64,000 nt of DNA from Cryobacterium sp. M96 (lineage in GTDB: Bacteria > Actinomycetota > Actinomycetes > Actinomycetales > Microbacteriaceae), in assembly GCF_002929845.1 (NCBI RefSeq), contig NZ_PJJS01000051.1, positions 1-64,000 on the forward strand. The letters run 5' to 3'. The notes under the pieces were generated by a model. It worked only from the letters and a program-made list of their open reading frames with translations, did not search any database and was not told the origin of the DNA. Position numbers and translations under genes: made by a program. This document shows positions 29,778 to 37,615 of the stretch, piece after piece (within the stretch, counting starts at the first letter, position 1; every line of letters starts with the position of its first letter).

Positions 29778-30059
29778 TCAGAACGCGGCCAGGCGGGCGG
29801 TGTAGCCGGCCTTGCCGACGGCGGCGATGAGGGCATCCGTGCTGACGACGGCCGGGTCGTGGTCGATCTCGATCCGGGCGGTGGCGAAGAACACGGTCAC
29901 GGCGCTGACTCCGGCGAGGCGGCCGATCTGCTTCTCGATCTTGGCGACACAGGACGGGCAGGAAAAGCCGTCGGCCCGCAGGATGGTGTGGACGGTGGCC
30001 GGGGTGGATGTCGGGGTGGATGTCGGAGTGGATGTTGTGGTGGGGATGATTGTGGTCAT
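29778..30059 (-). CDS. Heavy-metal-associated (HMA) domain protein
   Basis: A 93-residue CopZ-like metallochaperone. The metal-binding motif is GFSCPSCVAKIEKQIGRL (CxxC), in an otherwise complete ferredoxin-like HMA fold ending KAGYTARLAAF. An N-terminal Thr/Pro/Ser-rich tail of about 20 residues is encoded by 12-bp direct repeats (30001-30040). The ATG at 30059 is chosen over an earlier in-frame codon. Encoded directly upstream of a P-ATPase that lacks its own HMA domain, it probably serves as the detached donor domain. Confidence 0.85.
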   Translation of the reverse strand: MTTIIPTTTSTPTSTPTSTPATVHTILRADGFSCPSCVAKIEKQIGRLAGVSAVTVFFATARIEIDHDPAVVSTDALIAAVGKAGYTARLAAF

Positions 30060-30104
30060 GACTGCGACGTTACGAACCCGAGGCGGCGGCAACCATGACG
30101 GCCG

Positions 30105-30851
30105 TCACTTTGCCGCAACCAGACCGGAACGGTCGAGCACGGCGGTCCAGCGTCGTCCGGAATCGATCAGCCCGTCCCGGCGCAGGCCGCTCATGGCGCG
30201 GGACACCGACTCGGCGCTCGTGCCGGTCATGGCGGCCAGGTCGGCGCGGGTCAGAGGCAGCTGGATCAGGGTGGTACCGGCGCCGTCCCCCGGCACGCCG
30301 AAGGTGTCGGCGAGGCGCAGCAGGGTCGCTGCCACCCGCGTCGTGACGGTAACGGAGGCCTGCTCGGCCTCCCTCGACCGCGCCCGATGAAGACGGTCGA
30401 CGACGACATCCAGCACGCGCAGCGCCACCGGCGGATGCGCGAGCAACATCTGCCGGAAGGCGCCGGATTCGAGGCGCAGGGCGCAGGTGGTCACGAGGGC
30501 AACGGCCGTCTCGGGGTACCGACCCGCGTCCAGCGCGGTCAGGCTTCCCAGCACCGCTCCCGGGCCGAGGAAGTCGAGGCTCGTGAACTGCCCGGTCGAG
30601 GTCGATCGGAACACCTTCGCCTGGCCGGCCGCGAGTACGAACACGTGCTCGGACGGCTCGCCGGCGGTGAACAGCGTGTCTCCGGGACCCCAGGCGAGCG
30701 ACAGCATCCGTTCGGCCAGGTCGGCGAGCTCGCCGGCCGACAGGTCCTGGAAGATCGGGATCTGGCCGAGAATGCTGTTCCGCATGGCGGAGGAGCACGG
30801 ATGCGGCCGCGCACAGGTGCTGCGCAGCGGTGTGCGCCGGGCCACGCTCAC
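30105..30851 (-). CDS. Crp/Fnr family transcriptional regulator
   Basis: About 248 residues: cyclic-nucleotide-binding-like domain, dimer helix, then an HTH (TRADLAAMTGTSAESVSRAMSGLRRDGLI). I choose the GTG at 30851 because it overlaps the upstream regulator stop (GTGA) and adds STCARPHPCSSAMRNSILGQ, a C-x5-C stretch typical of the actinobacterial FNR-like group. An ATG at 30785 would remove it. The Cys pair suggests redox or Fe-S sensing, which is inferred. Its place between the SufR-like regulator and the metal genes, beside nar and nor operons, suggests it controls anaerobic respiration genes. Confidence 0.82.
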   Translation of the reverse strand: MSVARRTPLRSTCARPHPCSSAMRNSILGQIPIFQDLSAGELADLAERMLSLAWGPGDTLFTAGEPSEHVFVLAAGQAKVFRSTSTGQFTSLDFLGPGAVLGSLTALDAGRYPETAVALVTTCALRLESGAFRQMLLAHPPVALRVLDVVVDRLHRARSREAEQASVTVTTRVAATLLRLADTFGVPGDGAGTTLIQLPLTRADLAAMTGTSAESVSRAMSGLRRDGLIDSGRRWTAVLDRSGLVAAK

Positions 30852-31612
30852 GGCTTCGTCGCCGGGATCTCGAGGTGGGCGAGGCAGACGCCCGGGCGGG
30901 CGAACGGCTCGAGGGTGACGCCGACTCCGGGTGTGTGCAGGCGCTCGAGGGCGCCCTCCATCAGGCCGCGGTGCACCGCGCACACGACGTCGCTGTGCTC
31001 CTTGGCCACATCGAGGAACGGGCAACGGTGCAGCTCGATCACGACGTCGACCGGAGCGGCGGCGCCGCCGAAAGCGACGTCATCGGCAGCACCGGCAGCA
31101 CCGGTATCACCGGCATCCCCGAGGCGCGGCTCGAAGCCGACCTCGTCAAGGATCTGAACGATACGCCCGACCGATGCTCCGTGGGCCGCCCCCGACTGCG
31201 CGTCGGAGAGTCCGGCATCCGTCTCGGCCATTTCCCTGCCCCAGCGCCGCCCGGCCTCCGCGGCCGCGGCCGCGCCTGCCCCCGAGGAAACGTCCCTGCC
31301 CAGGCCGCCGGCCAGGAGACCGGCAAGAAGCCGGTAGGACTCGGCGGGGACCTCGGCGGCGGGTGACGTGGCGCGAAAGAAAAGCCGGGGCCGCCCGGGA
31401 CGCACGCGCGCCTCGACGGTCTCGGCAACCAGGCCCACCTCGACCAGCCGGTCGAGGTGGGACCGAACCGTGTTCGCGTGCAGCCCCACCGCTTGGGCGA
31501 TGGCCGGCACATCCATCGCCGCGTCGGCATCGCGCAGGAGTTCGAGAATGGCGACCCGACTGATGCCGGAGAGCACGCGGTGGGTGCGGGCGTCAAGGGG
31601 TTCGATAGGCAC
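30848..31612 (-). CDS. SufR-like winged-helix regulator (second copy)
   Basis: A 254-residue paralogue-like relative of the 27076-27786 regulator. The HTH is at residues about 15-65 (MDVPAIAQAVGLHANTVRSHLDRL). The sensor half has C197-x13-C211 in HRCPFLDVAKEHSDVVCAVH and C243, so C-x13-C-x31-C against C-x12-C-x31-C in the other. A low-complexity Gly/Ala insertion lies at about 165-185. It is transcribed away from the radical SAM gene, from a shared promoter region with a 13-bp palindrome. It is coupled to the Crp/Fnr gene by a 4-bp overlap. Confidence 0.75.
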   Translation of the reverse strand: MPIEPLDARTHRVLSGISRVAILELLRDADAAMDVPAIAQAVGLHANTVRSHLDRLVEVGLVAETVEARVRPGRPRLFFRATSPAAEVPAESYRLLAGLLAGGLGRDVSSGAGAAAAAEAGRRWGREMAETDAGLSDAQSGAAHGASVGRIVQILDEVGFEPRLGDAGDTGAAGAADDVAFGGAAAPVDVVIELHRCPFLDVAKEHSDVVCAVHRGLMEGALERLHTPGVGVTLEPFARPGVCLAHLEIPATKP

Positions 31613-31686
31613 CAGACTAGTTTTCCCTATATCTATGGTAAAAACAACTGAGGGCCGAAATTCGGCGCTGAGCTAGGACTTGCCCC
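31613..31686. promoter_or_regulatory. Divergent promoter with two inverted repeats
   Basis: GTTTT at 31620-31624 and AAAAC at 31641-31645 frame an AT-rich TATATCTAT stretch that can supply a -10 for the rightward gene. GCCGAAATTCGGC at 31654-31666 is a perfect 13-bp palindrome around a central A, sharing the CGAAATTCG core with the site before narG. Either could be the operator of the divergently encoded regulator. Confidence 0.5.
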
Positions 31687-32847
31687 ATGACCGACACGCA
31701 CGTGCGCCCCATCCGGGTGCTGCACCACGACACCGCCGAACGGCCCTTCATCGTCATCTGGGAGGTGACGCGCGCCTGTCAACTGGTCTGCACCCACTGC
31801 CGGGCCGACGCCATCCGCACTCGCAATCCGTTCGAGCTGAGCACGGACCAGGGTCGCAAATTGTTGGACGACCTCGCCGCCTTCGGCACACCGCGCCCGC
31901 TGGTCGTGCTCACCGGCGGGGACCCGTTCGAGCGCCCCGACCTGCCGGAGCTCGTCGCCCACGGTACCAGCCTCGGCCTGAGCATGGCCCTCTCCCCCTC
32001 GGTCACCCCACGCCTCACCCGTGAGGTCCTGGTCGAGCTCCACGACGCCGGGGCCAAGGCGGTCTCGCTCTCGCTGGACGGCGCCTCAGCGGCCACCCAC
32101 GACGCCTTCCGCGGTGTCGACGGCGTCTTCGACGACACCATGATCGCCGCCCGAATGGTGCGCGAGGTCGGCTACCGGCTGCAGATCAACACGACCGTCA
32201 CCCGCGACACCGTGCACGAGCTGCCCGGCATCCTGAAGACCGTCCTCGATCTCGGCACCACCCTGTGGAGTGTCTTCTTCCTCGTGCCCACCGGCCGCGG
32301 CAAGCTCCTGAACGCTCTGACCGCGGCCGAGGAGGAGGAGGTTCTGCACTGGCTGCACGACGTCTCCGACCTGGTCGCCATCAAGACCACCGAGGCACCC
32401 CACTACCGACGCATCGCGCTTCAGCGGGCCGGCGTGGACGACGGGGTTGACCTCGACACCGCGTTCCCAGTCGGCCCACTGAGAGCCTCGCTGCGGGAGG
32501 CCACGGAGCGGTTGCTCACCGGTGACGAGCCGAGGCGGCGGCGTCCGCGGGCCCCCCTCGACGTCAATTCCGGGCGCGGGTTCGCCTTCGTCGACCATGT
32601 CGGTCTCGTTTACCCCAGCGGGTTCCTGCCCGTGTCCGTGGGGTCGGTGCACAAGCAGCCCTTCTCCGAGATCTACCGGGAGGCGCAGCTGCTCCAGGAG
32701 CTGCGCACCCCGGATCTCTTCGGCGGCCGGTGTGGTCACTGCGAATTTCGCACGGTCTGCGGCGGCTCCCGCTCGCACGCCTACGCGGTGACCGGGGACC
32801 CGCTCGCCGAGGACCCCAGCTGCGGCTACCAGCCCAGCACCGACTGA
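31687..32847 (+). CDS. Radical SAM/SPASM protein, TIGR04053-like
   Basis: A 386-residue radical SAM enzyme with C31-x3-C35-x2-C38 in WEVTRACQLVCTHCRADA and the SAM-contact LTGGDPFERPDL. A SPASM-like C-terminus carries more Cys: GGRCGHCEFRTVCGGSRSHA and DPSCGY. It fits the TIGR04053 group, relatives of the NirJ/AhbC heme-modifying enzymes. A role in heme maturation for the respiratory enzymes nearby is possible but not shown. It is transcribed from the shared promoter with the SufR-like regulator and ends at a strong palindromic terminator. Confidence 0.78.
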   Translation: MTDTHVRPIRVLHHDTAERPFIVIWEVTRACQLVCTHCRADAIRTRNPFELSTDQGRKLLDDLAAFGTPRPLVVLTGGDPFERPDLPELVAHGTSLGLSMALSPSVTPRLTREVLVELHDAGAKAVSLSLDGASAATHDAFRGVDGVFDDTMIAARMVREVGYRLQINTTVTRDTVHELPGILKTVLDLGTTLWSVFFLVPTGRGKLLNALTAAEEEEVLHWLHDVSDLVAIKTTEAPHYRRIALQRAGVDDGVDLDTAFPVGPLRASLREATERLLTGDEPRRRRPRAPLDVNSGRGFAFVDHVGLVYPSGFLPVSVGSVHKQPFSEIYREAQLLQELRTPDLFGGRCGHCEFRTVCGGSRSHAYAVTGDPLAEDPSCGYQPSTD

Positions 32848-32880
32848 GCAGCCCGGAACGCTGATCGGTTTACAGCAGCT

Positions 32881-32936
32881 CACCGCACGCAGAAGCGCCC
32901 GGCCGATTACTCGGCCGGGCGCTTCTGCGTGCGGTG
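32881..32936. terminator. Perfect 26-bp-stem bidirectional terminator
   Basis: Arms 32881-32906 and 32911-32936 are exact reverse complements with a TTAC loop. It lies between the convergent stops of the radical SAM gene (32847) and the small membrane protein gene (32949). A stem this long and GC-rich would stop transcription from both sides; T-tracts are absent. Confidence 0.85.
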
Positions 32937-32948
32937 GTGCGCGGCAGG

Positions 32949-33197
32949 TCAGTCCAGGTGGTGCCCGCCCTTGACCCAGCGCAGGGCGCCAAGAATACCG
33001 ATGGCCACGCCGAACATCCCGACGATCATGCCCACGAAGAGCCAGACGAAGAGCGGTTCCAGGCCGCCGACCGTCTGGTCGACTCCGACGATCGTGCCGC
33101 CGAGGAACCCGGCGATGGGTGCGAAGATGCCGGCGAAGGCTCCGATCAGCATCAGACGGATGCTGAGGGCGCGGTCGCGTGAAACGATGTCGGCCAT
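32949..33197 (-). CDS. Small two-helix membrane protein in norB operon
   Basis: An 82-residue protein with two hydrophobic segments, about 15-40 (LMLIGAFAGIFAPIAGFLGG) and 48-72 (PLFVWLFVGMIVGMFGVAIG), a charged start and a His-containing tail GGHHLD. I do not recognise a family. Its ATG overlaps the last base of the SPFH gene stop (TAATG), which makes it the fourth member of the coupled norB unit and the last before the terminator. Confidence 0.7.
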   Translation of the reverse strand: MADIVSRDRALSIRLMLIGAFAGIFAPIAGFLGGTIVGVDQTVGGLEPLFVWLFVGMIVGMFGVAIGILGALRWVKGGHHLD

Positions 33198-34099
33198 TAG
33201 GAAGAAACCTCCGTTGTCTGTGCTGCGGCAGCCGCAACGGCGGTCGCAACGGCGGCGGCGAAGGCCGCGGCGGCCCCCGCCGGGTCCGGCAGGGGAACCG
33301 TGTCCGCACCGGGGGGCGCGGCGCTCGGCTGGGCCACCTGCTGGGTGACCTTGCCGTTGAGGAACGGACCGAGAATGTCCATCGGAAGCGGGAAGACCAC
33401 AGTCGATTTCTGGTCGGCGCCCAGCTCGAGCAGGGTCTGCAGGTAGCGCAGCTGAAGCGACGCGGGATTGCGGCTCAGGATTTCCGCCGCCTGGCCCAGC
33501 TCCTCCGACGCCTGCAGTTCACCGTGGGCATTGATGATCTTCGCCCGGCGGTCCCGCTCGGCTTCGGCTTCACGGGCCATGGCACGCTGCATCGCCTGCG
33601 GAATCTCGACATCCTTGATTTCGACGACCTTCACCTGCACGCCCCAGGGTTCGGTTTGCGCATTGATGTTGCGGGCGAGGTCTTCGTTCAGGTCGGCCCG
33701 GTGGGCGAGCAGGGTGTCGAGGTCGGCGCGGCCCACGACCGAGCGCAGCGTTGTTTGCGACATCTGGGAGGTGGCGATGGCGTGGTTCTCGACCGCCATC
33801 ACCGAACGGACCGGGTCGGTGACCTGGAATAGGACGACGGCGTTGACCCGGGCCGGAACGTTGTCCTTGGTGATGACGTCCTGCGGCGGGATCGTGAGGG
33901 TCACGATCCGGAGGTCGACCCGCACCATCTTGTCCAGTCCGGGGAACACCATCTGCACACCCGGGTCCCGCACCGGGCCCAGCCGGCCGAATCGGAACGC
34001 CACGCCGCGCTCGTATTCCTGCAGCACCTTGAAGGAAGCTGCCAGCCAGACGAGCAGCAGCGCCACCACGATCAGGGCCGCGATCTGCCAGGCCATCAC
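33197..34099 (-). CDS. SPFH/band-7 protein (slipin-like)
   Basis: A 300-residue membrane-anchored SPFH protein. One N-terminal helix (IAALIVVALLLVWLAASF) precedes the band-7 core, with YERGVAFRFGRL, DVITKDNVPARVNAVVLFQV, AMAREAEAERDRRAKIINAHGE and the C-terminal oligomerisation region. The tail is Pro/Ala-rich. Slipins form ring-like membrane scaffolds and are often encoded with NfeD-type proteins; none is here. The start is GTG 34099 or ATG 34096, both overlapping the stop of the upstream Cys-rich gene. Its coupling to norB suggests it scaffolds or protects the NO reductase, which is inference. Confidence 0.88.
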   Translation of the reverse strand: MMAWQIAALIVVALLLVWLAASFKVLQEYERGVAFRFGRLGPVRDPGVQMVFPGLDKMVRVDLRIVTLTIPPQDVITKDNVPARVNAVVLFQVTDPVRSVMAVENHAIATSQMSQTTLRSVVGRADLDTLLAHRADLNEDLARNINAQTEPWGVQVKVVEIKDVEIPQAMQRAMAREAEAERDRRAKIINAHGELQASEELGQAAEILSRNPASLQLRYLQTLLELGADQKSTVVFPLPMDILGPFLNGKVTQQVAQPSAAPPGADTVPLPDPAGAAAAFAAAVATAVAAAAAQTTEVSS

Positions 34100-34914
34100 G
34101 AGTTGCCCCTCCGGCTCCAGCCCACGGCGGGGCCGGAACGACCCGGGTCGGCCTCCGTCTCCAGTTCAGCCCAACGGGCTGAGAATGAGGCGCTCACTGT
34201 GTTTCCTTTCATCGTTTCCGGATCGGCGTCGGTTTGCTCCGACGCCCGGGCGCTCGCGTACGGTTCGATTTGAACCGGCCGCGGGCCCGTTTTTCTGATG
34301 CTGCCGTAGCCGCTGCGCCGCTGCGCCTCGACCGCCGCCGTGGCGGCGCGGGCCGCGACGCTTTCGTCGAGCCCTACGACCTTGAGATGCTCGGGAAAGC
34401 GAGCGGGCGTGCGACGCAGGTGCGACCACAACGGCCAACTGCCGGCGGCGATGACGGCCGAGGCTGACCCCAGGATCAGCAATTCCACGCCCGTGCGGTT
34501 CTGGAACATGGACGCCAGCGGCCAGATGAGCCCGAGCACGACGACGGAGCAGGCGATCCCGCGATGGAACCGTTCTGCCTCCGAACTGGGCCAGGGGTCG
34601 ATGTTTCGCGCGAGCTGCCGGCCCGCATCCGAGGTGGTGCAGGTGTCCTTGACCGGGCAGGGGTTGCAGACCGTGGGGCTGGCCTGGTATCGCGTCACCC
34701 GGTTATCCGGATCGAAGGAGATCGGCCAGAGCCACTGGTCCTCCTGGCACTTCCAGGCGTCGTGGTTTTCGTGATACTCGAACCCGCTCGAACTCATGGC
34801 GGTGGTTTTCGCCCCGGTGCGTCTCGCCAGGAGGTCAAGCACGTGTGCCACGGCCAGCAGGAAGCCGCCGTAGACAAGCGCGAACCAGACCTCCGGATTG
34901 ATGGAGGCCATCAC
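34096..34914 (-). CDS. Cys-rich membrane protein of unknown function, norB-linked
   Basis: A 272-residue protein I cannot assign to a named family. A first membrane helix (about 9-29) leads to a soluble domain with H49, H51, C56, C83, C86 and C92: WKCQEDQWLWP then TVCNPCPVKDTC, that is C-x26-C-x2-C-x5-C, a likely metal or Fe-S site. Two more helices follow (about 119-137 and 143-160), then a polar, probably cytoplasmic tail. The start, GTG 34914 or ATG 34911, overlaps the norB stop, and its own stop overlaps the SPFH gene. An electron-transfer or assembly role for NorB is possible. Confidence 0.7.
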   Translation of the reverse strand: MMASINPEVWFALVYGGFLLAVAHVLDLLARRTGAKTTAMSSSGFEYHENHDAWKCQEDQWLWPISFDPDNRVTRYQASPTVCNPCPVKDTCTTSDAGRQLARNIDPWPSSEAERFHRGIACSVVVLGLIWPLASMFQNRTGVELLILGSASAVIAAGSWPLWSHLRRTPARFPEHLKVVGLDESVAARAATAAVEAQRRSGYGSIRKTGPRPVQIEPYASARASEQTDADPETMKGNTVSASFSARWAELETEADPGRSGPAVGWSRRGNS

Positions 34915-37319
34915 ACGCCGCCGCCCGGGCGGTCCCCACCGAGCTCTCCGGTGCCGGTGGAGCGGTAGTCCGAGGAATATCCGGATGTCGGCTCCGCGCC
35001 GCCGGTGACCGTCGCGCCGGTGGGGACCGCCTCGACGAACAAAGCCTCCATCGGCACGTCGTGGGTGGTTGCCTTGATGCGGTAGCGAACCCCGAGCCAG
35101 GTGATCCAGACGAACGGCATCACGCCTCCGACGATGAAGACGATGTCACCGGGCATCCGCAGCCATTCGAGAACGGCGTTGCCGGGCTCGTTGATGAAGT
35201 TGAGGCTGCGGGCTTCGAAGTAACCGTCGTTGATGGAGTGCCAGAGCTGAATGACGCCGAGCGGCAGCAGCGTTGCGAACGTCATCCAGGCCAGGCCGAT
35301 GTTGAGGCACCAGAACGAGATCTTGGCGAGCTTGTCCGGCCAGCGCTCGGCCGGGATCAGGTAGCGCAGGGCGAAGAGCGACAGACCGACGCCCATCATT
35401 CCGTACACGCCCATCATCGCCGCGTGGGCGTGGTTGGCCGTCAGCGCGGTACCGATCTCGTAGTACGAGACGATCGGCAGGTTGATCAGGAATCCGAAGA
35501 CGCCGGCACCCAGGAAGTTCCAGAAGCCGACCGCGACAAGGAACATCACGGCCCAGCGGTGCGGGAACGGAGCCGAACTGCGCGACTCCTGCCGGGCACC
35601 GAGTTGGAGGAAGCTCCAGGCCTCGATCGTCAGGAAGGTCAACGGGATGACTTCCAGGGCGGAGAAGAAGGCTCCCAGCGCCATGTGCTCGACGGGGGTT
35701 CCGGAGAAGTACAGGTGGTGCATGGTGCCGAGGATGCCACCGGCGGAATACAGGATGACGTCGAGCAGGATGATCTGCATCGCGATCTTGCGGTGCACAA
35801 CCCCGAGCATGACGAAGATGTAGGCCACCATCACGGTCGTGAACAGTTCCAGGAAGTCCTCAACCCAGAGGTGCACCACCCAGAAGCGCCAGAACTCGGC
35901 GACGCTCAGGTGAACCTCGGTGCCGGCGAGCATTCCGACGGCGTAGAACGCGGGGATCGCGAGACCGGCGTAGAAGAAGAGCCACGGCAGGTTGAAGCGG
36001 TGCTCAGACTTCAGACGCGCCCGGATGCCGCGGTAGATGATCGCGATCCAGAGGAAGAGTCCGACGACGAGCATGCCCTGCCACACCTTGGGCAGGTCGA
36101 TGTACTCCCACTGCATGTCCCAGAACGGCGAGCCCTTCGCGGCCTCGACGCCGAAGATGCTCAAGGCTTCACCCACGAACGATCCGACGATGACCAGGGC
36201 GAGGGCGCCGAGCAAGCCGTAGGCCAACCAGTGCTGACGTTTGGGTTCACGCCCGGAGATATACGGGGCGAGGAAGATGCCTGCGGCCAGGAACGAAGTG
36301 GCCGTCCACAACAGCGAGAGCTGCACATGCCAGGTTCGGGCGAGGTTGAACGGCAGCAGCTGAGCCAGGTCGACCCCGAAGAAGCTCGACAGGTCGACCC
36401 GGTAGTGCTCGATGGCGGCACCTAGGAAGGCCTGGGCCAGGAACATCAAAGCCACCACGAAGAAGAACCAGGCCGTGGCGGTCTGGGCGGGTGTCACCGC
36501 CACCTCCCCCGGCTGTCGGAAGGACAGTGCCGGGGTTTCTTCCCCGTGCTGCCAGCCCATCCTCTTGCTCCACCGGCCGTAGAGGCCGAAGAGGGCGCCG
36601 AGGGCGACCATCAGGGCCACGAGCGAGAGGCCGCTCCACACGATGATGTCGGCGGTCGGAACGTTATCCACGAGCGGCTCGGCCGGCCAGTTGTTCGTGT
36701 ACGAGTAGTTGTGACCGGGCCGCTCAGCAGAGGCTGCCCAGGACGTCCAGGCGAAGAAGGCGGTCAGGTCGTGGATGTCCGCCGAGTCCGTGATGGCATT
36801 CGGGATCAGACCGTATTGGGTGGTCGGGGAACCGAAGAAATCGGCGTAGTGCTGCTTGAGCGTGTCGAAGGCCTCGATCTGCAGATCGGTGAATTCGAGG
36901 TCGCCGGTGGCCTTGTCGTAGCGGTTGGTCCGCATCATCTCGACGAGGGCACCCTGTGGGTCCTGCACACCGGACGCGGTCAGGGCCTCGAGCACCTCGG
37001 TCGAGGAGCGCCGCAGGTAGTCGGCCGTATAGTCCGGTCCGAGGTAGCCGCCGTGACCCAGGATCGAGCCATACTGCTGCAGGCCGCGCCGCACGAAGGT
37101 CTGCTGGCCCGCGGTGATGTCGGCCGTCGTGAAGACAACCTCACCCTGCGAGTCGACGACCTGCTTGGGCTGGGGCATCGAGTCCGTATAGGTCCTCAAG
37201 GCCAGGAAGCCCATCACGGCGAAACCGAAGACCATTACCAGGGCTACGCCCTGCAACCATCCTTTGGAAACCATCAACTCCGATCGCAGTTTTCCTGCAC
37301 CGGCTCTCAATCGGACCAC
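34911..37319 (-). CDS. norB: Quinol-dependent nitric oxide reductase (qNorB)
   Basis: An 802-residue heme-copper-oxidase-superfamily protein that reduces two NO to N2O using quinol. The N-terminal extension with a cytochrome-c-like but heme-less domain (ADITAGQQTFVRRGLQQYGSI) marks the quinol form. Metal ligands lie in FWVVHLWVEDFLELFTTV, GTMHHLYFSGTP and ALTANHAHAAMMGVYG. About 14 membrane segments. The GTG at 37319 has a GGAAAGGGG box 6 nt upstream; an ATG at 37274 is the alternative. The C-terminal tail is Gly/Thr-rich. It leads a four-gene unit with start-stop overlaps at each junction. Confidence 0.95.
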   Translation of the reverse strand: MVRLRAGAGKLRSELMVSKGWLQGVALVMVFGFAVMGFLALRTYTDSMPQPKQVVDSQGEVVFTTADITAGQQTFVRRGLQQYGSILGHGGYLGPDYTADYLRRSSTEVLEALTASGVQDPQGALVEMMRTNRYDKATGDLEFTDLQIEAFDTLKQHYADFFGSPTTQYGLIPNAITDSADIHDLTAFFAWTSWAASAERPGHNYSYTNNWPAEPLVDNVPTADIIVWSGLSLVALMVALGALFGLYGRWSKRMGWQHGEETPALSFRQPGEVAVTPAQTATAWFFFVVALMFLAQAFLGAAIEHYRVDLSSFFGVDLAQLLPFNLARTWHVQLSLLWTATSFLAAGIFLAPYISGREPKRQHWLAYGLLGALALVIVGSFVGEALSIFGVEAAKGSPFWDMQWEYIDLPKVWQGMLVVGLFLWIAIIYRGIRARLKSEHRFNLPWLFFYAGLAIPAFYAVGMLAGTEVHLSVAEFWRFWVVHLWVEDFLELFTTVMVAYIFVMLGVVHRKIAMQIILLDVILYSAGGILGTMHHLYFSGTPVEHMALGAFFSALEVIPLTFLTIEAWSFLQLGARQESRSSAPFPHRWAVMFLVAVGFWNFLGAGVFGFLINLPIVSYYEIGTALTANHAHAAMMGVYGMMGVGLSLFALRYLIPAERWPDKLAKISFWCLNIGLAWMTFATLLPLGVIQLWHSINDGYFEARSLNFINEPGNAVLEWLRMPGDIVFIVGGVMPFVWITWLGVRYRIKATTHDVPMEALFVEAVPTGATVTGGAEPTSGYSSDYRSTGTGELGGDRPGGGV

Positions 37320-37615
37320 GGTGGGCCCCTTTCCATGTTGCGTGATTCAAGGGCGCGGAAGCAGGTGCTGCCACCTGTCACGGTTCCTCCCCCGGATAGG
37401 TCACGCGGGGTGGTTGAAAGCTACCACAGGATTAAAAGTATGAGTGACATTTCTAATCGCTTCACCAAACTCGCAGTGACGGTATTCCACAATAAAAACC
37501 CTGTCCAACGGTGTAATACCCTCACACAGCAGACTGAGGCGACGGGCCGCCCATTTCTTCCACCTGACCGGCGACACGCCGCACACAATCATTTTTGGGG
37601 AAACTCGGACAAAGG
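37320..37615. promoter_or_regulatory. 296-bp promoter region of norB
   Basis: AT-richer than the surroundings at 37425-37510, so it is likely to hold the norB promoter. No FNR-type TTGAT-N4-ATCAA site and no CGAAATTCG palindrome is present. GTGAC and TTCAC near 37443-37464 are too far apart for a normal Crp/Fnr site. No gene seen. Confidence 0.4.

Noticed and set aside
37440-37465. Possible Crp/Fnr site GTGAC...TTCAC before norB
   Set aside because: The half sites are about 14 nt apart rather than 6, and no second site of this form was found at the other respiratory promoters.
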